The position numbers and the translations under genes are program-made. The notes under the pieces were generated by a model. It saw only the letters and a list, made by a program, of their open reading frames with translations. It had not been told where the DNA came from and did not search any database. Positions 55,961-64,000 of a stretch of 64,000 nt of DNA are shown piece by piece. How positions within the stretch are numbered: position 1 is the stretch's first letter; every line of letters starts with the position of its first letter. Source of the stretch: Eubacterium sp. (GTDB taxonomy: Bacteria; Bacillota; Clostridia; Lachnospirales; Lachnospiraceae); assembly GCA_017459345.1 (NCBI GenBank), contig JAFUDC010000091.1, forward strand, positions 1 through 64,000, in the 5' to 3' direction.

Positions 55961-58900
55961 ATGATTTTTAATTTAAAACGCATATTAACACTGATTCTGA
56001 CAGTGGTGTTGGTTTGTACCACTCTGCTGCCTTACTTTTATAATCTGGATTCCGGCGGCGGAGGAAGTAACAGGGGTTCTATTCTGGTACAGGCAGAGGA
56101 GACTCAGTCAGATCAGCCCAGCAAATCCACACAGGATAAATCAACAAATCAGAACAGCCAATCTACTCCAGATAAATCATCAAATCAGAACAGCCAATCT
56201 ACCCCCGACAAATCAATAATTCAGAATAACCAATCTACTCCAGATAAATCATCAGATCATAACACCCAATCCACTCAGGATAATACGACTTCTCAGACCA
56301 GCAGTACAGCTAGTGAGACCACAAACCAGACAAACCAGAACTCAGGTAAAGATTCTAACCAGAATCCGGCTGCTATTCCCAATACCACTTCAGATAAAGA
56401 CCCAACCAAAAGGACAAACACCGCCGCTTCCAACAACCAGCAGTCTGATAAGAGAGAAGATCAGGCTTCCAACAACCAGCAGTCTGATAAGAGAGAAGAT
56501 CAGAATTCCAACAACTCACAGTCTGATAAGAGAGATGATCAGGATTCCAATAACCAGAACTCTGATAAGAAGTCTGATCAGGATTCTGACAAGGAGAACC
56601 AGAATCATTCCAAGAATTCTGCCGATAATTCTGCCGAAGAGAATCTGACGGCTCAGGATGCTCTGGACCAGGCCCGGAAGCAGGGAATCAATCTGCTTGG
56701 CATGAAGGAGGGACAGATCATTACCTTTAAGGCGATGGCGGGTACGACCGAGAAGAAGGTCACAGTAAAAAAGGGAGCCCATTATGAGTATTCAGCCTAT
56801 GGGCTGGGTTCTTATGAGACCTACAAATATCAGGTAACCTTCGGGAATGTATCTGCCACGGCCTACTGTATCCAGCCGGCCAAGTCATCACCGGATTCCG
56901 GAACCTACACTATCACCAAGCTGTCTGATTCCAAAAACCTGGCAAAGGTTTGCTACTATGGGACTAAGGCAGCGGGGGATGATGGATTTTTCTCTGAGAA
57001 ACATACGGGATATCCGGAGGGAAAGAGGTTTATCCTGGTTCATCTGGCAGCCAGCTATGCTAACGGCGGGTCGGCAGCATTCTCAGGTGCCAATTCCACT
57101 GCCAGGAATCTGGCCATGGAGCTTTACAACTGGTGTGTTTCCCAGCCGGATATCCCGGATGTAGATATGGCCTTCTCCGATGATGATGTCACGGCCTATG
57201 TGGAGGATGGCAGGCAGCGGACCAAGGAGATCAAGTTCAAGGCAGACAAGCTGCAAACCATCACATTCCGGCTTCCGGATGGAGTGAAGCTTCACAATGT
57301 GACCAGCGGAAAGACCAGCAGCGCCGGAGCAAATGTGGAGATATCCGGAGGGACAAGCTTCTATCTGTCAGCACCTCTCTCCCAGACGGCCGATGTATCC
57401 GGTTCCTGGACCACAACCATGAAAGGCAGCATCACCAAGGATTACTCTGCCTATAAGATCACAACCGGCGGCGGTGAGCAGGACCTGGCGCTGGTTTTCG
57501 GCGAGGGGGTGGATGATGAGAAGTATATCGATTTCCATGTCTCCTGGATCCGGCTGGGAGAGCTGACCATATATAAAAAAGGGGAGGACCTGACATCCGC
57601 CACGGTAAACGGCAATGGTGTGACCTTCCATTATGAATCCGCGGAACAGAAGAATGCGGTCTACAATCTCTATGCCGCAGAAGATATCAAGGATGGATCC
57701 GGCAAGGTCATCTACAAAAAAGGAGAACTTGCAGCTGGAAGCCTGAAAACCGATGCCCGGGGCAGTGTCACGGTAAAGAATCTCTATGCCGGTACTTACA
57801 CGATCACAGAGATGAATGCCCCTTCCGGCTTTTATAACAGCGGACAGAGTCAGACCGTTACCGTAAAGTACAGCTCGGATAATCAGTACAGTAAAACCTT
57901 TGTCAATGCCAGACAGAAGGCGCAGGTTTCGGTAATCAAGCAGGATGGCGAAACCCACAATCCCCTCTCCGGGGCAGTTTTTGGCCTTTATGCGGGTAAT
58001 GATATAAAGAATAAGGCGGGCCAGACCGTGGTATCAAGAGAGAGCCTGATCGGGAAGGCAGTCACATCCGCAGACGGAAAAGCACTTTTCACCGCAGATC
58101 TGCCTCTGGGCTACTCCTATTATGTGAAGGAACTGCAGGCTCCTGCAGGCTATGTCCGCAATACCACAGACATTTTCAGCTTTCTCTTCGCCTACACTAA
58201 CGATAGACAGGAAAAACAGACATTTACCCATACATTTGCTGACCAGGAAGTTAAGGCCAATATCAAACTGATCAAGGAAGACAGGGAGACCGGAAGCAGT
58301 CCCCAGGGCGATGCCATTCTATCAGGGGCAGTTTACGGGCTTTATGCCAGACAGGCTATCCTGCATCCGGATGGAAAGACGGGAACCATGTACAGAGCAG
58401 GGGAGAAAGTGGCCAACCTGGTAACTGATGCAGAAGGAAAGGCAGAGATCAAAGGTCTCTATCTGGGAAAATACTATATCAAGGAGATTAGTCCCTCCAC
58501 AGGATATCTTCTCGATGATCAGGAATATGAGATTGCCGCTGATTATGAAGGAGACACTAAGCCTGTCGTAGTAAAAAATGTAAATGTGACCGAGCAGGTT
58601 ATCCGCCAGCCCTTCCAGCTGATTAAGGCGGCAAATAACGGAAAGACAGATGCTGACCTTCTTCAGGGGGCAGGCTTTAAGGCATATCTGCTCCGTACCC
58701 TTAAGAAAGCTTCCGACGGGACTTATGAATATGAGAACGCGAATCCGGTTTCTCTGACGGAGTCAGGCCAGGAGGAAATGTTCACCGATGCCCATGGTCA
58801 TGCGGTATCCGCCCCTCTTCCCTATGGCAGATACCTGGTTGTGGAATCCACCACACCGCATAATTATTCTCCGGTAGATCCCTTTATTGTAAACATTGAG

Positions 58901-61744
58901 GAAAATGCACCACAGACTCCGCAGGTATGGAGGGTGATGCTGGATGAAGAATTCAAGGCCAAGCTCAAGATCATCAAGAAGGATGATGAGAGCAAGCGAA
59001 GTATCCTGCTTGCCAATACAGAATTTAAACTTTACGATATGGAGAATCATTCCTATATCGAACAGGTGACAACATATCCCAGGGTCACAGTACATCAGTC
59101 CTATTTTACCAATGAAGAGGGTTATCTGATTCTGCCGGAAAGCTTAAGTCCGGGCCATTACAGAATCGAGGAGGTTTCTGCTCCGGAAGGGTATACCATA
59201 AACAGGGAAGCGGTTGAGATTCATGTGGATACAGATGTCATGCACCAGATCGACCCGGTGAGCCAGGATGTCCTGATTGAAGTGATTTATGAGAATCATC
59301 CGGTAAAAGGCCAGCTTATCATTAATAAATCCGGCGAGGAAGCAGTTAGCTTCGATGGCAGCAGTTTTATCTATAAGGAAAAGAAGCTGGAGGGAGCTGT
59401 ATTCGAAGTGTATGCGGCCGAGGATATCTACACGCCGGACCATCAGTTGGACAGTGAGGGAAACCGGCTGGTTCAGATACCAGCTGACCGGCTGGTAATG
59501 ACAATCACAACCGGTCCCGACGGCAGGGCTGTGGCAGCTGACCTGCCCCTGGGCCGCTACTATGTCAAAGAGAAGACAGCTCCGGAAGGCTTTGTCTTAA
59601 GTGAAGAGTCGACAGAGGCTGAATTTACCTATCTTGATCAGAATACTCCCGTAATATACGAGGAGTTATCCTGCAAAAATGAGAGGCAGAAGTTGGAGCT
59701 TGCTGTGATAAAAAAAGACAGCCTGACCAAAAGCAGCCTGGCCGGGGCTCAGTTTGCCATCTTTAACAGGGAGGATATCCTATGCAGTAAGGGAGATGCA
59801 ATTACTATCAAAGAAAATTCAAATAAGGAAGATGCCGGCTCAGACAGAAAAGATTACAATAAAGAAGTGATTGTGACCGCCGACACAAAGCTAGCTACAT
59901 TTACCAGTGACAGCGAAGGCCGGGCTTTATGCGGCCTGGATCTGCCGTTGGGCTCTTACTATGTAAAAGAAATATCTGCCCCGCCCGGATACATTTCCTC
60001 CGATAAGGTGCTGGATTTTGATGCATCCTGGCAGGGTCAGAATGTGGAGACTGTGGCTCTGGAGGTGGAGATGGAGAACCAGCCCACCGAGGCAGAATTT
60101 ACAAAGACCGATATCACCAGCGGCAGGGAGCTTTCAGGGGCAAAACTTACAGTTTTAGATGCTGACGGACAGGAGCTGGAAAGCTGGATATCTGATAAGG
60201 AAAAGCCCCATGTAATTCATGGCCTGGAAGCTGGAAAGACTTATATCCTGAGAGAGGAATTCGCTCCCTATGGCTACCTGAAGGCAGAGGATGTGGAATT
60301 TACTCTGAATGAGACGGGAGAGCTGCAGAAGGTGGAAATGAAAGATGACGTGCCCACCGGCATAATCATCCTCACCAAAAAGGGGGAAATGCTCACCCGA
60401 ATCACCTTGCTCAAAAGGATCAAGGGATATGTGGAGCATTTCTTTGAATATGTCTCAGGAACACTGGCCGATGTGTCATTTGAGATATACGCATCGGAAG
60501 ATATCAAGGCTGCAGATGGCGTAAGTCCTGATTATTATAAGAAAGATCAGCTGGTATCCACTATGACTACGGACGCTTCAGGAATTGCCAGGGTTACAGA
60601 CCTGCCGGCGGGCAGATATTATATCAAGGAGACCAGAACCGCTGCCGGATATGTGCTTGCCGATAAAGCCCTGGAGGTTGACTTAAGCTACAGGAACCAG
60701 GACACTCCTGTGATAATCAGCAGCCAGGACTGGAATAATGACCGCCAGAAGGTATCTGTATATCTGACGAAAGAGGAAAAAGGAAGCAGGACTCCTTTAT
60801 CCGGTGCCATTTTTGGGCTCTTTGCGGGGGAAAATATTTACTCAGTTGACGGGAACATGCTCCTGGAGAAAGATGAAATCATCGAATTGGACCGGACAGG
60901 CCAGGATGGGAGATTGACATTTACCGCAGATTTACCGGTCAATGCATCCTACTATGTCATGGAGCTTCATGCCCCCGATGGTTATGTCCTGACCAGCGAG
61001 AAAGAGGAATTCAGGACAGACTACAAGGACTCCGGGCTGGAAATGCAGGAGATCCGGCTGACTTTTGAAGACCAGCCCACCACCACCGAGATAAGCAAGA
61101 CAGACCTGACCGGCAGCCGGGAATTACCGGGAGCTCATCTGAAGATCATCGACCAGGAGGGAAAAACCATTGACTCCTGGGTATCCACGGATAAACCGCA
61201 TGTCATAAAGAAACTCATCGCAGATCGCAGCTACAGACTGATCGAAACTAAACCTGCGGATGGCTATACAACTGCAGAGACAATCCGCTTTACCGTGCAG
61301 AACACAGCAGATATACAGAAGATTAATATGAAAGATGATGTGACCAAGGTTCAGATATCCAAGCAGGACATTGCAGGAAAGGAACTTCCCGGGGCCAGGC
61401 TTACCATCTTTGATGATTCAGGGAAGAAGGTTGAGAGCTGGACCTCAACGGCTAAACCCCATTACATCGAGATGCTGCCCATAGGCCGCTACATTCTGCG
61501 GGAAGAAACCGCGCCCAAAGGATATCTCGTTGCAAAAGAGGTTGCATTTGACATAAAAGATACCGCAAGGGTTCAGAAAGTGAAGATGACAGACAAGCCG
61601 GTTCAGCCCGCCAGGAAGACCAGTCCCGCCAGGACAGGAGATCAGATTCCGGTTGGAATATGGGTAATGCTCCTTCTGGCTGCAGCAGCGGGTATTGGAG
61701 CCATTACTTACAGGATAGTAACACTTAATAAAGAAAAAGGATAG
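55961..61744 (+). CDS. Giant cell-surface adhesin with thioester-like domain and SpaA/Cna-B modules
   Basis: The 1927-residue product has a signal peptide (hydrophobic residues about 8-27), a Ser/Asn/Gln-rich low-complexity stalk (residues about 45-225, two tandem repeats of 12 and 13 residues) and a thioester-like domain (about 270-500) with AYCIQPAKSS (Cys303). About twelve SpaA/Cna-B-like modules follow (about 535-1885), many ending in YVKE..APEGY/YLKA motifs. These modules usually form Lys-Asn isopeptide bonds. The C-terminus is SPARTGDQ, a variant sorting signal (Thr1892), with a membrane helix and a basic tail. It probably binds host or neighbour surfaces. No sortase gene is in the window. 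Confidence 0.9.
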   Translation: MIFNLKRILTLILTVVLVCTTLLPYFYNLDSGGGGSNRGSILVQAEETQSDQPSKSTQDKSTNQNSQSTPDKSSNQNSQSTPDKSIIQNNQSTPDKSSDHNTQSTQDNTTSQTSSTASETTNQTNQNSGKDSNQNPAAIPNTTSDKDPTKRTNTAASNNQQSDKREDQASNNQQSDKREDQNSNNSQSDKRDDQDSNNQNSDKKSDQDSDKENQNHSKNSADNSAEENLTAQDALDQARKQGINLLGMKEGQIITFKAMAGTTEKKVTVKKGAHYEYSAYGLGSYETYKYQVTFGNVSATAYCIQPAKSSPDSGTYTITKLSDSKNLAKVCYYGTKAAGDDGFFSEKHTGYPEGKRFILVHLAASYANGGSAAFSGANSTARNLAMELYNWCVSQPDIPDVDMAFSDDDVTAYVEDGRQRTKEIKFKADKLQTITFRLPDGVKLHNVTSGKTSSAGANVEISGGTSFYLSAPLSQTADVSGSWTTTMKGSITKDYSAYKITTGGGEQDLALVFGEGVDDEKYIDFHVSWIRLGELTIYKKGEDLTSATVNGNGVTFHYESAEQKNAVYNLYAAEDIKDGSGKVIYKKGELAAGSLKTDARGSVTVKNLYAGTYTITEMNAPSGFYNSGQSQTVTVKYSSDNQYSKTFVNARQKAQVSVIKQDGETHNPLSGAVFGLYAGNDIKNKAGQTVVSRESLIGKAVTSADGKALFTADLPLGYSYYVKELQAPAGYVRNTTDIFSFLFAYTNDRQEKQTFTHTFADQEVKANIKLIKEDRETGSSPQGDAILSGAVYGLYARQAILHPDGKTGTMYRAGEKVANLVTDAEGKAEIKGLYLGKYYIKEISPSTGYLLDDQEYEIAADYEGDTKPVVVKNVNVTEQVIRQPFQLIKAANNGKTDADLLQGAGFKAYLLRTLKKASDGTYEYENANPVSLTESGQEEMFTDAHGHAVSAPLPYGRYLVVESTTPHNYSPVDPFIVNIEENAPQTPQVWRVMLDEEFKAKLKIIKKDDESKRSILLANTEFKLYDMENHSYIEQVTTYPRVTVHQSYFTNEEGYLILPESLSPGHYRIEEVSAPEGYTINREAVEIHVDTDVMHQIDPVSQDVLIEVIYENHPVKGQLIINKSGEEAVSFDGSSFIYKEKKLEGAVFEVYAAEDIYTPDHQLDSEGNRLVQIPADRLVMTITTGPDGRAVAADLPLGRYYVKEKTAPEGFVLSEESTEAEFTYLDQNTPVIYEELSCKNERQKLELAVIKKDSLTKSSLAGAQFAIFNREDILCSKGDAITIKENSNKEDAGSDRKDYNKEVIVTADTKLATFTSDSEGRALCGLDLPLGSYYVKEISAPPGYISSDKVLDFDASWQGQNVETVALEVEMENQPTEAEFTKTDITSGRELSGAKLTVLDADGQELESWISDKEKPHVIHGLEAGKTYILREEFAPYGYLKAEDVEFTLNETGELQKVEMKDDVPTGIIILTKKGEMLTRITLLKRIKGYVEHFFEYVSGTLADVSFEIYASEDIKAADGVSPDYYKKDQLVSTMTTDASGIARVTDLPAGRYYIKETRTAAGYVLADKALEVDLSYRNQDTPVIISSQDWNNDRQKVSVYLTKEEKGSRTPLSGAIFGLFAGENIYSVDGNMLLEKDEIIELDRTGQDGRLTFTADLPVNASYYVMELHAPDGYVLTSEKEEFRTDYKDSGLEMQEIRLTFEDQPTTTEISKTDLTGSRELPGAHLKIIDQEGKTIDSWVSTDKPHVIKKLIADRSYRLIETKPADGYTTAETIRFTVQNTADIQKINMKDDVTKVQISKQDIAGKELPGARLTIFDDSGKKVESWTSTAKPHYIEMLPIGRYILREETAPKGYLVAKEVAFDIKDTARVQKVKMTDKPVQPARKTSPARTGDQIPVGIWVMLLLAAAAGIGAITYRIVTLNKEKG
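56127..56580 (+). repeat. Tandem coding repeats in the adhesin stalk
   Basis: Two tandem families are seen: a 36-bp unit (STPDKSSNQNSQ-like, about four to five copies, about 56127-56300) and a 39-bp unit (ASNNQQSDKREDQ-like, four copies, about 56425-56580). Copies 1 and 2 of the 39-bp unit are nearly identical. The stalk could vary in length by slippage. Confidence 0.8.
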
Positions 61745-61807
61745 TGAGATTTTTCGAAGAATACAGAGCAGTTTGGCCAGTGACCGGCCAGGTTAAAAAT
61801 TTACTGC

Positions 61808-61836
61808 TTGACAGAAAGATAAGAGTCTGATAAGAT
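61808..61836 (+). promoter_or_regulatory. tRNA-Pro promoter
   Basis: TTGACA (61808-61813), a 17-bp spacer and TAAGAT (61831-61836), about 14 bp before the tRNA. The hairpin TGGCC/GGCCA at about 61775-61791 lies between the adhesin stop and this promoter. Confidence 0.75.
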
Positions 61837-61849
61837 AGATACGTTGCAT

Positions 61850-61923
61850 CGAGGTGTGGCTCAGTTTGGTAGAGCGCTGCGTTCGGGACGCAGAGGCCGT
61901 GGGTTCGAGTCCCGTCACCTCGA
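61850..61923 (+). tRNA. tRNA-Pro (anticodon CGG)
   Basis: The 74-nt cloverleaf has acceptor arms CGAGGTG/CACCTCG, anticodon stem CTGCG/CGCAG with loop TTCGGGA, anticodon CGG (codon CCG), T-arm GTGGG-TTCGAGT-CCCGT and discriminator A. CCA is not encoded. A promoter precedes it and a terminator follows. Confidence 0.96.
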
Positions 61924-61940
61924 CTTCGTATCATAGATTA

Positions 61941-61969
61941 GAAAAAACCGCTGTTTAAGCGGTTTTTTC
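61941..61969. terminator. Bidirectional terminator after tRNA-Pro
   Basis: GAAAAAACCGC and GCGGTTTTTTC form a perfect 11-bp stem. It can stop the tRNA transcript and the convergent lipoprotein gene. Confidence 0.9.
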
Positions 61970-61988
61970 TATGTCTGGAAGGATCCTA

Positions 61989-63233
61989 TTATTTTCCGGG
62001 CCATTTAGAACCACTGATTATGATGGAGTCTATCATGCCTTTTTCTTTATCATAACTGAATTTTGCATAGTATTCTTCATCAGAATCATCATATAAAGAA
62101 TCAAAGGTGTAAGAAAGGGAACTGGAGGTATTGGCCTTGGAAAACTGTAAAGAAGACCCTGAAATTGCTGATTTCAGTTGGGACTTTGTCATATTAAAGT
62201 TGATTCCCTTTGGTACCTGCATATTTGGAATCGGATCATAATCTCCATGAACAGTTGCTTCAATTGAAGTTACTGCACAGTTCTCTAGCTTAGCCCAACA
62301 GTCTGCATAATTATAGAAGGTTACATGAATAATCACGCCATTCTTTTCCATAGGACGATTAATTGCCGATCTTCTTCTGGGAAGATCCTCGCTGTTTTCT
62401 ATGTTCCAGCCATTCTTTATAAACTCCGTAGCCGGGCAGGGAAGCTGATATACAGTACCATCCAGGGTAAATGTGGATGAATCGAAATCTTCTCCCACGG
62501 AAGCCGGAGCCTTATACTCACTTAAGTAAGCCGGTATTTCATTGGAGGATATAGTGATCTTATTACCTTCTTTTGTCACATCGTCAGAAACTTTCCACCA
62601 TACAAAGACAATCTGACTGCTGTCTGTGCGTCCGCCATACACTATTGATGTGAAGTCGTCACCATCATCGGTATTGGTTGGGTTTCCCATGGCGTTGGTC
62701 ACAGTGGTTTGGTCATCCCCCGGCTTGATTCCATTTACCAGTTCAAAGTTATAGGTTTGCAGGAGCTTTTCAGTAAACTCGATTTCAGATACCATGCAAT
62801 CCTTCAGCTTCTGGGCGTTGCTGTCAGCGTTGAAAAGATCGATATACAGGTCCTCGTCCTTCCCATCCTTACAGATATAAATATGGGTATAGGTATATGG
62901 ACTAAGTGTCTGATTCATATCTGTATCCGTGATCCAGCCATCGGCTTCCAACTCACTGTAAGCGAAAGGAAGCGTATATGACTTTCCCTCCAGAGTAAAT
63001 GACAAGTCTACCTGAGCATCGTCGGTTTCCGTTGAGTTGTTAAAGCTTTCTGTTTCAGAGGTCTCCCCCGATGTTGTGGTCACTTCTTCCGATATCGTAC
63101 TTTCTTCAGAAATTCCAACATCTGCTAATGTACTCTCAGTTTCGGTGGTGGAACCCCCTCCGCAGCCGAACAAAAGCAGGCTGGCTGACAAGGTCAGCAC
63201 ACCGATAAGAGATGTGATTTTTAGAAGTTTCAT
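61989..63233 (-). CDS. Lipoprotein with duplicated domain, unknown function
   Basis: The 414-residue product has a lipobox ending at Cys24 (LLLFGC), a Ser/Thr/Glu-rich linker, and two copies of a domain starting FTLEGKSYTLPF (about residue 79) and FTLDGTVYQLPC (about residue 255), each with GW soon after. Between them NGIKPGDDQTTVTNAMGNP resembles a small lipoprotein-repeat (SmpA/BLIP-like) motif. No enzymatic motif is seen. It is monocistronic, convergent with the tRNA. Confidence 0.75.
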   Translation of the reverse strand: MKLLKITSLIGVLTLSASLLLFGCGGGSTTETESTLADVGISEESTISEEVTTTSGETSETESFNNSTETDDAQVDLSFTLEGKSYTLPFAYSELEADGWITDTDMNQTLSPYTYTHIYICKDGKDEDLYIDLFNADSNAQKLKDCMVSEIEFTEKLLQTYNFELVNGIKPGDDQTTVTNAMGNPTNTDDGDDFTSIVYGGRTDSSQIVFVWWKVSDDVTKEGNKITISSNEIPAYLSEYKAPASVGEDFDSSTFTLDGTVYQLPCPATEFIKNGWNIENSEDLPRRRSAINRPMEKNGVIIHVTFYNYADCWAKLENCAVTSIEATVHGDYDPIPNMQVPKGINFNMTKSQLKSAISGSSLQFSKANTSSSLSYTFDSLYDDSDEEYYAKFSYDKEKGMIDSIIISGSKWPGK

Positions 63234-63535
63234 ATTAGTCTCCTTTCATGAATTATCAAGCAGTTTGTTATCAATTATAACACGGTCATGAAAAATAGAG
63301 AAGAAATATTATCCTGATCTCGTCTTGTATGCAGGATCTTCTGAACATATCCCGGTAAATAAATTATCGGAGTTATGGTGATTCTTCTTGAAATATATGA
63401 TAAAATGCACATAGCAGGCAGTTGATACTTAAGCCGGGAAGTTTGTGACAGCTTATCTGCCACAGAGTTTTGCGGCTTTATTTATGCAATTGCAGTTCAT
63501 GACCATGGTAAGGAGGTAGGAGCACATGACAAAGA

Positions 63536-63577
63536 TAGGAAAGAAGATGGCTATCCTATTGCTGTAGATGTCGATGC
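63536..63577 (+). CDS. Possible 13-codon leader ORF
   Basis: ATG at 63536 has AAGGAGGTAGGAG just upstream, a very strong ribosome binding site, and ends at TAG (63575-63577) after MTKIGKKMAILLL. It lies 64 bp before the oxidoreductase gene. It may be a leader peptide or the remnant of a longer gene. The rest of 63234-63641 holds no other gene. Confidence 0.35.
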
Positions 63578-63641
63578 CTGTAACATTTATGATATTCGGG
63601 ACGCATACTGTGTATGCTGCTTAACCAATTTAGAGGTGCTT

Positions 63642-64000
63642 ATGAAAAAAGAATTGAACTGGGCCGTGATTGGCTGCGGTGTCATCGCCGGCCAGATGGC
63701 AGAGGGATTAAATGAAATGGGGAAGAGCCTTTTTGCAGTCGCAAACAGGACCCATGAAAAGGCTGTACATTTTGCAGATAAATACGGTATCAAAAAGGTA
63801 TATGACAGTATCGATGATATATTTGATGATCCGGCAGTGGATATCATCTATATTACAACCCCCCATAATACACATTACCGTTTCATGAAAAAAGCATTGG
63901 AATCAGGGAAGCATATCCTTGTTGAGAAGGCGATCACCCTGAACAGCAGAGAACTGCAGGAGATGATATCCCTTTCCGATGAAAAGGGTCTTCTGATAGG
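63642..64000 (+). CDS. Gfo/Idh/MocA-family oxidoreductase, partial (cut by window end)
   Basis: The frame from 63642 is open to the end (119 codons). GAGG lies about 5 bp before the ATG. WAVIGCGVIAGQMAEGL is the NAD(P)-binding motif, then VANRTHEKAVHFADKYGI, YITTPHNTHY and HILVEKAITLN; the last corresponds to the EKP motif, here with Ala in place of Pro. The C-terminal domain is outside the window. Confidence 0.9.
   Translation, partial: MKKELNWAVIGCGVIAGQMAEGLNEMGKSLFAVANRTHEKAVHFADKYGIKKVYDSIDDIFDDPAVDIIYITTPHNTHYRFMKKALESGKHILVEKAITLNSRELQEMISLSDEKGLLI

Noticed and set aside
56313..56648. Out-of-frame open frame in the adhesin stalk
   Set aside because: It mirrors the repetitive stalk in another frame and has Arg/Thr/Pro/Ile-biased composition typical of a shadow.
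61725..61934. Minus-strand open frame over tRNA-Pro
   Set aside because: It is antisense to the tRNA and its promoter, a common spurious annotation.

Overview
The window looks like chromosomal DNA from a gut-type clostridium, most likely Lachnospiraceae. This is inferred from gene content: class III fructose-bisphosphatase, long-form HPF, a glucitol-type PTS with GutM, an aconitase-family hydratase beside ilvBN, an ApbE/FMN-binding electron-transfer cluster, and strong AGGAGG-type ribosome binding sites. No phage, IS transposase, CRISPR array or rRNA was seen. One tRNA gene is present.

Layout. 1-760: no credible protein. It holds an alternating 128-bp tandem repeat, a second repeat pair with 124-bp offset, and a dense set of perfect hairpins ending in a nested cloverleaf. 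800-8000: a membrane redox operon with the flavin transferase ApbE, a five-domain FMN-binding protein, a small FMN-binding protein, a NapH/NosR-like 4Fe-4S membrane protein, and an FtsX-type permease with its ATPase. 8000-19200: a Fur-box-preceded operon with an FTR1-like iron permease, a P19-type periplasmic iron protein, a DUF2318 protein, two FtsX permeases with an ATPase, an FMN-binding lipoprotein, an unknown membrane protein carrying a lone flavinylation motif, a cytochrome-b-like protein, and a fumarate-reductase-like flavoprotein with its Fe-S subunit. The two blocks read as one functional unit linking extracytoplasmic flavin electron transfer to iron acquisition and possibly fumarate-type respiration.

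19200-25260: mscL, and on the minus strand mgtE, a membrane-anchored EEP-family protein, an orphan PduB-like microcompartment shell protein, and an ABC importer pair without a binding protein. 25260-26400: a cluster of four perfect DnaA boxes, then hpf. 26400-34500: two SorC-type regulators, gutM, a glucitol-type PTS (IIC, IIB/C, IIA), a Rossmann/SAF-domain oxidoreductase and a HAD-IIA phosphatase. No sorbitol-6-phosphate dehydrogenase is seen, so the alditol handled is open.

34600-48100: housekeeping genes secA, prfB, tex, a YcxB-like protein, tsaE-tsaB-rimI-rnz-tsaD, ispD, and an unusually long ClpX. 48100-55300: fbp (class III), an aconitase-family hydratase, ilvB and ilvN. 55300-61750: a 1927-residue cell-surface adhesin with a thioester-like domain and about twelve SpaA/Cna-B-like modules. 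61800-64000: tRNA-Pro(CGG), a duplicated-domain lipoprotein on the minus strand, and the start of a Gfo/Idh/MocA oxidoreductase cut by the window end.
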